NCBI GenBank assembly: GCA_028281445.1
Contig: JANQJW010000090.1
Span: 62,001 to 126,000, forward strand
Direction: 5' to 3'
From: Planctomycetota bacterium
GTDB taxonomy: Bacteria > Planctomycetota > PLA2 > JAEUHO01
Length of the DNA stretch: 64,000 nucleotides
In this document: one piece after another, positions 49,710 through 59,437 of the stretch
Position numbering within the stretch: position 1 is the stretch's first letter
Layout: every line of letters starts with the position of its first letter
Translations under genes and position numbers: made by a program
The notes under the pieces: model-generated
Told to the model about the DNA's origin: nothing
Seen by the model: only the letters and a program-made list of their open reading frames with translations
Database searches by the model: none

Positions 49710-50690
49710 CTACGTCACGCGGCGCGCGTCTTCGATCAGGTTGATGTCGTAGAGCACCTGGTCGAGCCAGTCGCCGGCCATGATCGGCGCCTCTCGCTGC
49801 GGATGCGCCTCGTCGATGCAGCACGCAAGAGGAGACAGAAGCGTCCACGGCGTGGGGTGGCAGAACTGCACGACGGAGTAGCGCTCCTCGACCTCGCCGG
49901 CCGCAGCGATCACGCGGTGGATTCCCGTTGGGATCCGACCGTTGGTAAGGCGCTCCAACATGAGACCGGTGTTGATGATCGCGTGGCCGTCGGGCGGGAT
50001 CGCGTCGACCCAGGCGTCGTCCACCTTCACCTGCAAGCCGCGACGCGTCGCGCGCGGCAGCGCCGTGATGAGGCTGATGTCGCCGTGCTCGCCCGCCCAG
50101 ATGAAGTCGTCGGCCGGCGCCTCGGTCATCGGCGGATAGCGGATCGCGCGACACAAGGTGGGACCGTTGTCGAGCATGCCGTCGAAGAAACCGGGGTCCG
50201 CGCCGATCCCGTGGGCAATGATGCGCAAGAATCGACGTTGGAGGTCGAACAGCGTGTCGAAGAGCGCTCCCAGTGCCGCCGCGATTCCGGGCACGGAGCC
50301 CTCGGGCAGGGTGCGCGGCATGTAGCGATGCGGAAAGCGCCGCTGGAGCGGGTGGCCGTCGGGTACCTCGACGCCCCAGTTGAGCATCTCCTTCCAGTCA
50401 GGCTGCGCATTCACGGCGGCGGTCTCGACCAACAGGCCGGTGTAGCCCGTCTGCCCCATCGAGCCCTCGACGACGTAGCGCTCCTTCTCTTCACGCTCCA
50501 GGTGGAAGAAGGCGCGCAGCAGCTCGTAGGCCTGGTCGATCACCTCGACCGGGATGTCGTGGCGGCAGTAGACGAAGCCCGTCTCGAGGCTGCGGATCAC
50601 GCCATCGACGACGGCCCGACGCTCATCGGCCGTCCCCTGCTCGTACCGCAGAAGGTCGACGTCGAGGATGTCACCCGTGGCGGCGGTCAC
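49710..50690 (-). CDS. 2-oxoglutarate/Fe(II) oxygenase, isopenicillin-N-synthase-like
   Basis: 326 aa. N-terminal DIOX_N-like region (FVYCRHDIPVEVIDQAYELL; KERYVVEGSMGQTGYTG), then the jelly-roll with HxD in AGEHGDISLITAL, distal His in IPTGIHRVI and the RxS 2OG-binding pair in ERYSVVQF. The substrate cannot be deduced. Plant- and fungus-like members oxidise small metabolites. The gene stands alone, 12 bases downstream of the CBS gene. Confidence 0.92.
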   Translation of the reverse strand: MTAATGDILDVDLLRYEQGTADERRAVVDGVIRSLETGFVYCRHDIPVEVIDQAYELLRAFFHLEREEKERYVVEGSMGQTGYTGLLVETAAVNAQPDWKEMLNWGVEVPDGHPLQRRFPHRYMPRTLPEGSVPGIAAALGALFDTLFDLQRRFLRIIAHGIGADPGFFDGMLDNGPTLCRAIRYPPMTEAPADDFIWAGEHGDISLITALPRATRRGLQVKVDDAWVDAIPPDGHAIINTGLMLERLTNGRIPTGIHRVIAAAGEVEERYSVVQFCHPTPWTLLSPLACCIDEAHPQREAPIMAGDWLDQVLYDINLIEDARRVT

Positions 50691-50702
50691 GAGAGCGGTC
50701 GA

Positions 50703-51143
50703 CTAGCCACCTGGGCCATCTGCGGCGAGATACTGCTCGAGGGACGTGACGCTGTCGCTCAGCCGCTCGACCTGGTGGCTGAGGAGGTTGCGAATCGAGA
50801 GCATGCCCAGCAGGCGCCCGTCGACGTCGACGATGGGCAGGTGGCGGAAGTGCTTCTCGACCATCAGGTCCAGCGCATCACTGCGCTTCGTTTCCGGCGT
50901 GACGCTGACGGGATCACTGACCATCACATCGGCAATCGTCGTGGCGGACGGGTCGCGCGCCTCGCCGACCACGCGCGTCATGAGGTCGCGCTCGGTGAAG
51001 ATGCCCTTCAGCTTGTCGTCATCGATCACGGCAACGGCGCCGACGCGCGCGTCGATCATGCTCCGGACGGCGTCCGCGACGCTCGTGGCACTGGCCACCG
51101 ATGTGGCGGGCGAATCCGCCAGTTTCAGCAAAGGAACGTTCAT
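50703..51143 (-). CDS. CBS-domain pair protein
   Basis: 146 aa. CBS1 SMIDARVGAVAVIDDDKLKG then IFTERDLMTRV; CBS2 VMVSDPVSVTPE and HFRHLPIVDVDGRLLGMLS. A signal-transduction type Bateman module similar to hibernation/CBS proteins. ATG 51143 follows GGAGG. Probably cotranscribed with the oxygenase gene. Confidence 0.93.
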   Translation of the reverse strand: MNVPLLKLADSPATSVASATSVADAVRSMIDARVGAVAVIDDDKLKGIFTERDLMTRVVGEARDPSATTIADVMVSDPVSVTPETKRSDALDLMVEKHFRHLPIVDVDGRLLGMLSIRNLLSHQVERLSDSVTSLEQYLAADGPGG

Positions 51144-51227
51144 CAAGGTACCTCCGGCCCCAGTATCCCCGCGCCGGCGGGTCGAATCAACGGGCCGAAT
51201 CCACGCGTCTCGAGTCGAAACAGACCC

Positions 51228-53042
<1,815 letters not shown>

Positions 53043-53232
53043 GGCCGCGGATTCTCCGATTGGCAAGGGAGCATGTCAAACGGAGGGTCGGCACTCTGGA
53101 TGCTCGACGGCGCTGTGCCGGACTCCTCCTCGCGTATCGGTCATACGCGTCGTCGTCGCCGTCCTTGCGGCGCCTTCGCCCCAGAGCGCCGTCCGTGAGC
53201 GCAAGCCCCTCAGCTCCCCAGGCGCAAGCGTC

Positions 53233-53679
53233 CTAGTGGAGGCCCGTGTGGCCGAACCCACCGGAGGCTCGTGCCGTCTCTTCGAGCGAGGCCGCGGGCG
53301 CCCACGCGGCGCGGACGACCGGGGCGAAGACGATCTGCGCGATCCGCTGCCCGCGCTCGATGCGAACGGGCCCCTGACCGAGATTGGCGAGGATCACCTT
53401 CAGCTCCCCCCGGTAGTCGCTGTCGATCGTGCCCGGTGCGTTCGGACACGTGAGGCCGTGCTTCAGAGCCAGTCCGCTGCGCGGGCGCACCTGGCCCTCG
53501 TAGCCCTCGGGAATCGCGAGCCGCAACCCCGTCGGCACGGCGAAGCGCTCGCCGGGCGCGAGCTCCAGCGGCTCGGCAACCGCCGCGCGCAGATCCATCC
53601 CCGCGGAGCCATCCGTCTCGTAGGCCGGCAGCGCGAGCCCTTCGCCGTGCGGCAGGACTTCGACGGGGACATGAATCAT
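53233..53679 (-). CDS. dut: dUTP diphosphatase
   Basis: 148 aa trimeric dUTPase. All five motifs: GSAGMDLRA, RPRSGLALKHG, PGTIDSDYRGELKVIL, GQRIAQIVF, RASGGFGHTG. It hydrolyses dUTP to dUMP, keeping uracil out of DNA. The 190 bases downstream, to the ABC gene start, hold nothing recognisable. Confidence 0.97.
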   Translation of the reverse strand: MIHVPVEVLPHGEGLALPAYETDGSAGMDLRAAVAEPLELAPGERFAVPTGLRLAIPEGYEGQVRPRSGLALKHGLTCPNAPGTIDSDYRGELKVILANLGQGPVRIERGQRIAQIVFAPVVRAAWAPAASLEETARASGGFGHTGLH

Positions 53680-53722
53680 GGATGGAGCGTAGGCGCCGAC
53701 CCCGACATCGATGCGCCCGCTG

Positions 53723-54241
53723 TCACAACGCGCGAGCCATCCGCAGCTTCAGCGCGTCGATGGCGGGCTGGACCTTCGGTTCCACGCGCGGATCCGGGCC
53801 GAAGCCCGCTGCGGCGTAGAAGCCCTGCGCCCGCTCGTTGGCGCGAAGCACCCACATGACCATCTCGCTGTATCCGCGTTCCCGGGCGTCTTTCAGGCAG
53901 CGCTCCATCAAGGCGCGGCCGAAGCCGCGGCCGACGGCATTCGGCGCGAGGTAGATGGCGTACAGCTCATGCGACTGCTCGTCGAGGTCCTCGTCCCGCG
54001 GCGGCCCCGTGGCGGCCCAGCCCACCACGTGGCCGCCCTCGTCTTCGACGACCCAGTTGCGGACGTCGGGAACCGGGTTGGCAATGTGATCGCGATGCAC
54101 GGCCTGGCGTTCCTCCACGCTCATCGCATCGAGGAACGCATCGGACACCATCCCGCGATAGGCCGTCTGCCAGCTGCGCACGTGCAGCGCGCCGGTCGTA
54201 TCGGCGTCGTCGACGGTCGCGAGGCGAACGACGTAGCTCAC
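53723..54241 (-). CDS. GNAT-family N-acetyltransferase
   Basis: 172 aa. Motif A is ELYAIYLAPNAVGRGFGRAL (acetyl-CoA pyrophosphate loop), then VMWVLRANERAQGFYAAAGF. N-terminus YVVRLATVDDADTTGALHVRSW is typical of RimI-like acyltransferases. GTG start overlaps the anmK stop (GTGA), so the two are coupled; a small-molecule amine substrate is likely but unknown. Confidence 0.93.
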   Translation of the reverse strand: MSYVVRLATVDDADTTGALHVRSWQTAYRGMVSDAFLDAMSVEERQAVHRDHIANPVPDVRNWVVEDEGGHVVGWAATGPPRDEDLDEQSHELYAIYLAPNAVGRGFGRALMERCLKDARERGYSEMVMWVLRANERAQGFYAAAGFGPDPRVEPKVQPAIDALKLRMARAL

Positions 54242-55392
54242 AAGCTGATCTTGCCAAGAACGGCGGGTGCCGTCGCACCCGTTGCGCCGGGGTGGTTGCC
54301 GGCGAGTCCACGGACGGTCCGGTCGGCCAGCAATGCGAAGCCGATGGCCTCCTTGCCCGCGACCCACGCCGGCGGAAGCACGATGACCTCGAGCTCCAGC
54401 GCACCGAGCTTCTCGCGGATGGCGTCCATGAGGGTCGGGTTGTCGCAGCCGCCGCCGCTGAAGCGAACGAGCTCGAGGTCTTCGTAGAACGGGATCACGA
54501 ACTTCTCGTACGCGTCCTTGATCGTCTGGGCGGTGAACTCGACCGCCGTCCGGACGAGGTCCGGTACGGGAAGCTCCGCGTGCACCGCAACGGCGGCATC
54601 GGCCAGGGCCTGCCCGAACGTCTCGAAGCCGGCGCTCTTGGGCGGCGGCCAAGCCAGCCACTCTGCTCGCTGCGTGTACAGCCACAAGAGCAGGTCGTCG
54701 CTCACGGAACCGCGGGCGGAGAGCGCCCCATCGCGGTCGATGTCGCCCGCCTCCCCAACGCGCGCGAAGGCGTCGATCAACACGTTGGCGGGCCCCGTGT
54801 CGAAGGCGCGCAGGTCACCGAAGTCGGGTGGAACCACGGTCACGTTCGAGATGCTGCCGAGGTTGTTGCACGCGACGGTGCGGCCCTCTTCGTTGTAGAG
54901 CAGCCAGTCGGCCACCGGGATCAGTGGTGCGCCCTCGCCACCCGCCGCGATGTCGCGTCTGCGAAAGTCCGAGACCACGGTGACGCCGAGCCGCTCGGCG
55001 AGAAGGTCGCCGTCGCCGATCTGCAGCGTGGCAGCCGGCGATGCGCCGCTGCGCGGGCGGTGGTAGACCGTCTGTCCGTGCGAGCCGACCACGTACGGCG
55101 GGTGGTCATCGGCCCCGAGGGCCTCGAGCAGATCCTCGATCCAATCCCCCCAGAGCTGCGTCAGATCCCGCTCCAGGTCGCAGAGTTCCGCAACGCTCGC
55201 GCCCTCGGCGCCCCGGAGGCGCGCCTGCATCGCTTCGTCGTACAGCCACGTCTCGACGCGGAGCGGAACGACCCTGCGAGGCTCGTCCTCGATTCGCACG
55301 AGCGCGAGGTCGAGCCCGTCCCGGCTCATGCCGGACATGAGTCCGAGCGCGACCCGCGACGGGCGCTTGGCGAGTCGTGTCAGGCGTTCCAT
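54238..55392 (-). CDS. anmK: Anhydro-N-acetylmuramic acid kinase
   Basis: 384 aa. VALGLMSGMSRDGLDLALV is the ATP/substrate signature; VGSHGQTVYHRP, NNLGSISNVTV, FDTGPANVLIDAF and RFSGGGCDNPTLMD follow. It phosphorylates and opens 1,6-anhydroMurNAc in peptidoglycan recycling, implying the host makes and recycles peptidoglycan. ATG 55392, 35 bases from the divergent exchanger gene. Confidence 0.95.
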   Translation of the reverse strand: MERLTRLAKRPSRVALGLMSGMSRDGLDLALVRIEDEPRRVVPLRVETWLYDEAMQARLRGAEGASVAELCDLERDLTQLWGDWIEDLLEALGADDHPPYVVGSHGQTVYHRPRSGASPAATLQIGDGDLLAERLGVTVVSDFRRRDIAAGGEGAPLIPVADWLLYNEEGRTVACNNLGSISNVTVVPPDFGDLRAFDTGPANVLIDAFARVGEAGDIDRDGALSARGSVSDDLLLWLYTQRAEWLAWPPPKSAGFETFGQALADAAVAVHAELPVPDLVRTAVEFTAQTIKDAYEKFVIPFYEDLELVRFSGGGCDNPTLMDAIREKLGALELEVIVLPPAWVAGKEAIGFALLADRTVRGLAGNHPGATGATAPAVLGKISL

Positions 55393-55413
55393 CGGGTTCA
55401 CGGAATCGGACTG

Positions 55414-55419
55414 TACTGT
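55414..55419 (+). promoter_or_regulatory. Candidate -10 box (TACTGT)
   Basis: TACTGT, eight bases, then ATG 55428. No Shine-Dalgarno. Confidence 0.38.
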
Positions 55420-55427
55420 GCCCGGCA

Positions 55428-56354
55428 ATGGAGATGGTGCTCTACCTCCTGGTCGGCTTCGTCCTGCTCTGGAAGGGCGGCGACCTGCTCGTGCAGGGCG
55501 CGGACATGTTCGCGCGCAGCCACGGCGTGCCCTCGACGCTGGCCGGCGTCTTCATCCTCGGCTTCGGGACGTCGCTCCCGGAGCTGGCCGTCTCGATGAT
55601 GGCGGCGGCCGAGGGCAACACGGGCATCGCCGTGGGGAACGTCGTCGGCAGCAACATCGCCAACTTCGCGCTCGTCTTGGGCACAGCGGCGTTCATCACG
55701 CGGGTCTACATCAACCGCTTCCTGCTGAAGGTGGAGCTACCCGTCTGCGTTCTCGCATCCGTGCTCGGCTACGTGGTGATCCGCGATGGGATCGTCGATC
55801 GCACCGAGGGCATCATGCTTCTCGTGGCGTTCGCCGCCTACGCGCTGTTCGCCATCTTCACGGTCAAGCAGCGCCCGATCGACGACGAGGAGCCGCCGAG
55901 GAAGCGCGCCTGGTTCGACCTCGGCATGGCGTCGCTGGCGCTCGCAGCCGTCGTCGGAGGCGCAAAGCTCTTCACAGAGGGCGCGGAGATGGCTGCCGAG
56001 CAGTTCGGCCTCACGGATACGGTGATCGGTCTCACGCTGGTCGCCCTGGGAACGAGCCTGCCCGAGCTGGCCACCGCGATCGCCGCGGCGCGGCGGCGCA
56101 AGGTGGACCTGGTCGTCGGCAACGTGATCGGCAGCAACATCTTCAACCTGCTCATGGTCCTGGGCTGCGCCGCAACCTTTGTCCCGCAGGACGTCGAAGA
56201 CCGCGTGCCCAGGATCGACATGCCGATCGCGCTCGCGCTTCCGATTTTCGTGTTGATCATCGGGCTGGCGAACAAGCAGAAGATCGGGCGCGCTACGGGG
56301 ACGATCCTGCTGACCGTCTATCTCGTCTACGTGGCGTGGCTGAGCCAGTTCTGA
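55428..56354 (+). CDS. Calcium/cation antiporter (CaCA, YrbG-like)
   Basis: 308 aa, ten helices in two inverted halves. Alpha repeats FILGFGTSLPELAVS with GNVVGSNIANFALVLG, and LVALGTSLPELATA with GNVIGSNIFNLLMVLG. Exchanges Ca2+ (or Na+) for Na+/H+ across the cytoplasmic membrane. Short cytoplasmic loop KQRPIDDEEPPRKR, no regulatory domain. Confidence 0.95.
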   Translation: MEMVLYLLVGFVLLWKGGDLLVQGADMFARSHGVPSTLAGVFILGFGTSLPELAVSMMAAAEGNTGIAVGNVVGSNIANFALVLGTAAFITRVYINRFLLKVELPVCVLASVLGYVVIRDGIVDRTEGIMLLVAFAAYALFAIFTVKQRPIDDEEPPRKRAWFDLGMASLALAAVVGGAKLFTEGAEMAAEQFGLTDTVIGLTLVALGTSLPELATAIAAARRRKVDLVVGNVIGSNIFNLLMVLGCAATFVPQDVEDRVPRIDMPIALALPIFVLIIGLANKQKIGRATGTILLTVYLVYVAWLSQF

Positions 56355-56360
56355 TTCGTG

Positions 56361-56443
56361 CGGGAGGGCACAAGGCCCTCCCCTACAGCGCAAGGACGTT
56401 CGCACGAGAGAGCCTGCAGGGGGGCACCTTGTGTGCCCCCGCG
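56361..56443. repeat. Convergent-end repeat type II, locus 3 (inverted pair)
   Basis: GGGAGGGCACAAGGCCCTCC plus CCTAC, and a reversed copy near 56415-56443 (GGGGGCACCTTGTGTGCCCC), between convergent stops 56354 and 56446. Confidence 0.8.
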
Positions 56444-56445
56444 AG

Positions 56446-56865
56446 TCAAACCCCGCTGACGTGGACGACCAACGTCCGCCGATGCGGTCGCACGCGGTGC
56501 TCGGCGAGGAAGATGCCCTGCCACGTGCCGAGCGCGAGGTCGCCGTCCACGACGGGCACGGTCTCCGACGTGCTCGTGACCGCCGCGCGCAGGTGGGACG
56601 GCATGTCGTCCGGGCCCTCGGCCGTGTGCGTGTGGTGCGGATCGCCGTCGGGTGCGAGACGCTCCAGCCAGGCTTCGAGGTCGCGGCGGGCAGACGGGTC
56701 GGCGTTCTCCTGGATGACGAGACTGCAGGAGGTATGCCGGCAGTAGACAACGCACAGTCCCGTTCCCACGCCCGCGGCGCCGACGACGCGGCGGACCCGG
56801 TCGCTCACGTCGATCAGGCCGCGTCCGGGCGAAGCGATCTCGAGCGTCTCCTGATGCACCTTCAT
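56446..56865 (-). CDS. yjbQ: YjbQ/UPF0047 family protein
   Basis: 139 aa, full length. Conserved metal-site residues YCRHTSCSLVIQENADPS and HHTHTAEGPDDMPSHL, ending with LGTWQGIFLAEHRVRPHRR. Family members have weak thiamine-phosphate-synthase-like activity; real role unclear. GGGAGGG upstream of ATG. Confidence 0.95.
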   Translation of the reverse strand: MKVHQETLEIASPGRGLIDVSDRVRRVVGAAGVGTGLCVVYCRHTSCSLVIQENADPSARRDLEAWLERLAPDGDPHHTHTAEGPDDMPSHLRAAVTSTSETVPVVDGDLALGTWQGIFLAEHRVRPHRRTLVVHVSGV

Positions 56866-56907
56866 GCGGTACCCTCCCGGGACTCACACCCGCATCGGAG
56901 CATACCC

Positions 56908-57357
56908 ATGAGCGCGATCCAGGAAGGCGCCCCGGCCCCGGAGTTCGAGCTGCCCGACCAGGACGGCACCGTTGTCCGCTCTGCGGATCTGGCCGGCTCG
57001 CCGTACGTCCTCTGGTTCTATCCCAAGGCCGACACGCCGGGTTGAATCAAGGAGGGTGAGGACTTCCGTGACGAAGTCGAGTCCTTCGAGGCCAAGGGCG
57101 TCAAGATCCTGGGCGTCAGCGCGGACACGCCCGCGGACCAGAAGGCCTTTCGCAACAAGTTCAGCTTCCCCTTCCCGCTGCTGAGTGACGAACACGTCAA
57201 ACTGGCGCGCGCCTACGAGGCCTGGGGCGAGTACACCGGCGTCGACCGGAGCACGTTCCTGATCGGCGGCGACGGCACGATCCGAGACATCTGGCGCAAG
57301 GTCTCGGTGACGGGCCACGTCGCCACCGTGCTGGAGGCGGCCCAGCGCATCGAATGA
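56908..57357 (+). CDS. bcp: Bcp/PrxQ-type peroxiredoxin, putative selenoprotein (UGA at the peroxidatic position)
   Basis: 149 aa if UGA 57043-57045 is selenocysteine (Sec46). Before it: FELPDQDG, LWFYPKADTPG; after it, same frame: I-KEGEDFRDEVESFEAKGVKI, ILGVSADTPADQKAF, FPFPLLSDEH, GVDRSTFLI. In Cys homologues the motif is FYPKADTPGCT, so the UGA falls exactly on the peroxidatic cysteine; P39, T43 and R114 of the active site are kept. The protein has no cysteine at all, so it is meaningless as a peroxidase unless UGA is Sec; it would be a 1-Sec enzyme. A SECIS-like hairpin follows. CGGAG precedes ATG. TGA stop overlaps the next gene (ATGA). A nonsense-mutated pseudogene is the alternative, less likely given intact flanks. 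Confidence 0.87.
57043..57086 (+). promoter_or_regulatory. Candidate SECIS element of the peroxiredoxin gene
   Basis: Downstream of UGA: AAGGA (57049-57053) pairs with TCCTT (57082-57086), then an asymmetric internal loop, then a perfect six-pair stem GACTTC/GAAGTC (57061-57066, 57073-57078) with apical loop CGUGAC, G at position two. UGA-to-loop distance 24 bases, inside the bacterial SECIS range. Confidence 0.65.
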
Positions 57358-57995
57358 CCGTCGCCCTCTTCATCCAGTACCTGACGGACGATCCCGTCTT
57401 CTACGTCAGCGTGGTCGTTGCGGTGGTCGTCAGCATCTCGCTGCACGAGCTCGGCCACGGCGTCGCTGCCATCTGGCAGGGCGACGACACCCCGCGGATG
57501 ACGGGCCACATGACGCTGGATCCGACGGTGCACATGCCGCCGTTCTCCTGGCTGCTGCTGCTGCTCGCGGGCATCTCCTACGGCCTGATGCCCGTGGATC
57601 CGACGCGCTTTCGCAGCAAGTTCGGCGATGCGATCGTCGCCTTCGCCGGTCCGCTCGTGAACCTGATCCTGAGCTTCATCGGCCTGACCGCATGGGCAAT
57701 CTGGGTGGCGCAGGAGGGACGCCTCGACGAGGGGACCGCGGCGAACTTCCAGCAGTTCTTCCACATCTTCGGCGTGCTGAATCTCGTGCTCTGCGCGTTC
57801 AACCTGCTGCCCGTGCCGCCGCTGGACGGCTCGACGGTCCTTGCCAATTTCAGCAGCGGCTTCCGTCGGATCATGCGCAACCCCGACAACCAGCCGTTCT
57901 TCATGGGCGCCTTCATCTTCTTTTTCTTCTTCTTCCGGAAGATCTTCGCGTGGGGCTACGGCGTCGCGGAGGCCTATCTCGAGCTCTGGCTTTGA
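57354..57995 (+). CDS. Site-2 protease family (M50) membrane metallopeptidase
   Basis: 213 aa, about six helices. Zinc site HELGH at 31-35 in TM1 and NLLPVPPLDG (second-site Asp) near 150-159. This is the short M50B group without PDZ, used for intramembrane cleavage in signalling or quality control. An unusual FIFFFFFFRKIF run lies near the C-terminus. ATG overlaps the peroxiredoxin stop; next gene overlaps its stop too, forming a tight four-gene operon. Confidence 0.94.
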   Translation: MTVALFIQYLTDDPVFYVSVVVAVVVSISLHELGHGVAAIWQGDDTPRMTGHMTLDPTVHMPPFSWLLLLLAGISYGLMPVDPTRFRSKFGDAIVAFAGPLVNLILSFIGLTAWAIWVAQEGRLDEGTAANFQQFFHIFGVLNLVLCAFNLLPVPPLDGSTVLANFSSGFRRIMRNPDNQPFFMGAFIFFFFFFRKIFAWGYGVAEAYLELWL

Positions 57996-59437
57996 TGGCA
58001 CGGCGACTGCTCTACACCCTGGTGATCGCGGGGCTCGGCGCGGCGGCGTTCTTCCTCGCGCAGCCGCAGGAGCCGGAGGATCTGGGACTGGTCGTGCACG
58101 TGCACGTCCGGGACGCAGCGGACAAGCCGCTGAAGAACGCGCAAGCCGAACGCCTCTTCGACCCGGGGTGGCGGGTCGTCAACGGAGACGGGTACCGGCG
58201 GCTGACGCACGTACGCCTCAAGGCGGATCAGGAGAAGCCGACCGCCGAAGCCGTCGCGGAGGCGGTTCGCGTGCGGGCGCCCTTCTACACGCTGCGCCGC
58301 GGCTTCGAGCCGCAGGTCACCCAGCGCGCCGACGGCGCATGGGATGCGCGCTACACGCTCCACCACCACGGCGTGCTGCGGGTGCACGTGCAGGGCACCC
58401 ACCTCGGTCCGGTGAAGGCGTACCTCGAACCCGATGCGAAGAAGCGCTGGGAAGCCATGGACCAGGGCAACGTCGCCCGGCCGGGGGCGCCGGCGGCGTT
58501 TCGCATCTATCCCGGTATGGAGGAGGTCGTCGTCCGGATGATCGGGGAACCCGACAAGGACGGCGTGATCGCGGTGGCGACGAGGCGCCACTCCATCAAG
58601 CCGCCCGGCACGGGCCACATCGTCGAGAAGCACCTGGTGCCGGACGCCGTCACGCCCATCGTCGTCAACGTGCTGTGCGACGAGCCGCGCCCCCCCACGC
58701 TGGCGGGCATCGTGACGGTCACGGAGCTTGCGCCCGGTGGACGTCGCATCGCCCACGGCCCGGCGTCCATCGATGACGAGGGCATGTGCGTCGTGCGTGG
58801 CGTGGGCGCGGGGCGCTATGAGCTGCGGGCACTCCCTCACTTCCTGCATCCGAGCAAGCCGGTCGTCGTTGACGGCGGCGCCAGCGCCGACGTGCGTTGC
58901 CGCCCCCGGCCGTGGGCCGTGCTCGAGCACCCCGATGTCGATCTCCGCGAGTTCGCGAGCGTCGTTGCCGTCCGCGCGAAGGACGGTGGGTCGAAGCGAA
59001 GGCCGCGCGGGTGGCTGCCGGGCCTCGCAACATCTCGGATCCCTCTGCCGGACACCGGGTCGTGGAACGTACGCATCGCGCTGCCCGGGAGCGACGCGAC
59101 ACCTCCCGTTCTCCTGGCGGCCGACGTCGTCGCGGAAGCCGCCGGACCCCATGAACGTCCACTCGTGGGCACGACCGAGCCGCACGGCACGCTGACGGTA
59201 AGGACGGCACCAGAGGCATGGACACGCGCACGCGGCGCCACCGTCACGCTCGGCCGGCGCACGAAGACGCTCCTCAAGGGTCTGGCGCAGGAGGCCACGT
59301 TCAAACACGTCCGGGCCGGGACCGTGCGCGTGCGGCTCGAATGGAACGACGCCGAGGCTGCGATCCGCGGGGCCGAGATCGAGGTGAAGGACGGGGAGAC
59401 TGCCGAGGTCACGCTGGACTACGAGGCGAAGAAGTAG
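57995..59437 (+). CDS. Membrane-anchored protein with carboxypeptidase-regulatory-like beta domains
   Basis: 480 aa. N-terminal anchor (LLYTLVIAGLGAAAFFLA), then extracytoplasmic. Several Ig/CarboxypepD_reg-like segments: LVVHVHVRDAADKPLKNAQA; GIVTVTELAPGGRRIAHGPA followed by MCVVRGVGAGRYELRALP; ATFKHVRAGTVRVRLEW. No enzyme motif. Overlaps both neighbours by one or two bases, suggesting it is made with the M50 protease, perhaps as envelope partner or substrate; this is inference. Confidence 0.78.
   Translation: MARRLLYTLVIAGLGAAAFFLAQPQEPEDLGLVVHVHVRDAADKPLKNAQAERLFDPGWRVVNGDGYRRLTHVRLKADQEKPTAEAVAEAVRVRAPFYTLRRGFEPQVTQRADGAWDARYTLHHHGVLRVHVQGTHLGPVKAYLEPDAKKRWEAMDQGNVARPGAPAAFRIYPGMEEVVVRMIGEPDKDGVIAVATRRHSIKPPGTGHIVEKHLVPDAVTPIVVNVLCDEPRPPTLAGIVTVTELAPGGRRIAHGPASIDDEGMCVVRGVGAGRYELRALPHFLHPSKPVVVDGGASADVRCRPRPWAVLEHPDVDLREFASVVAVRAKDGGSKRRPRGWLPGLATSRIPLPDTGSWNVRIALPGSDATPPVLLAADVVAEAAGPHERPLVGTTEPHGTLTVRTAPEAWTRARGATVTLGRRTKTLLKGLAQEATFKHVRAGTVRVRLEWNDAEAAIRGAEIEVKDGETAEVTLDYEAKK

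Noticed and set aside
53100..53198. Small plus-strand ORF of 32 codons between the ABC gene and dut
   Set aside because: Arg-rich, no start signal, no resemblance to a known peptide.
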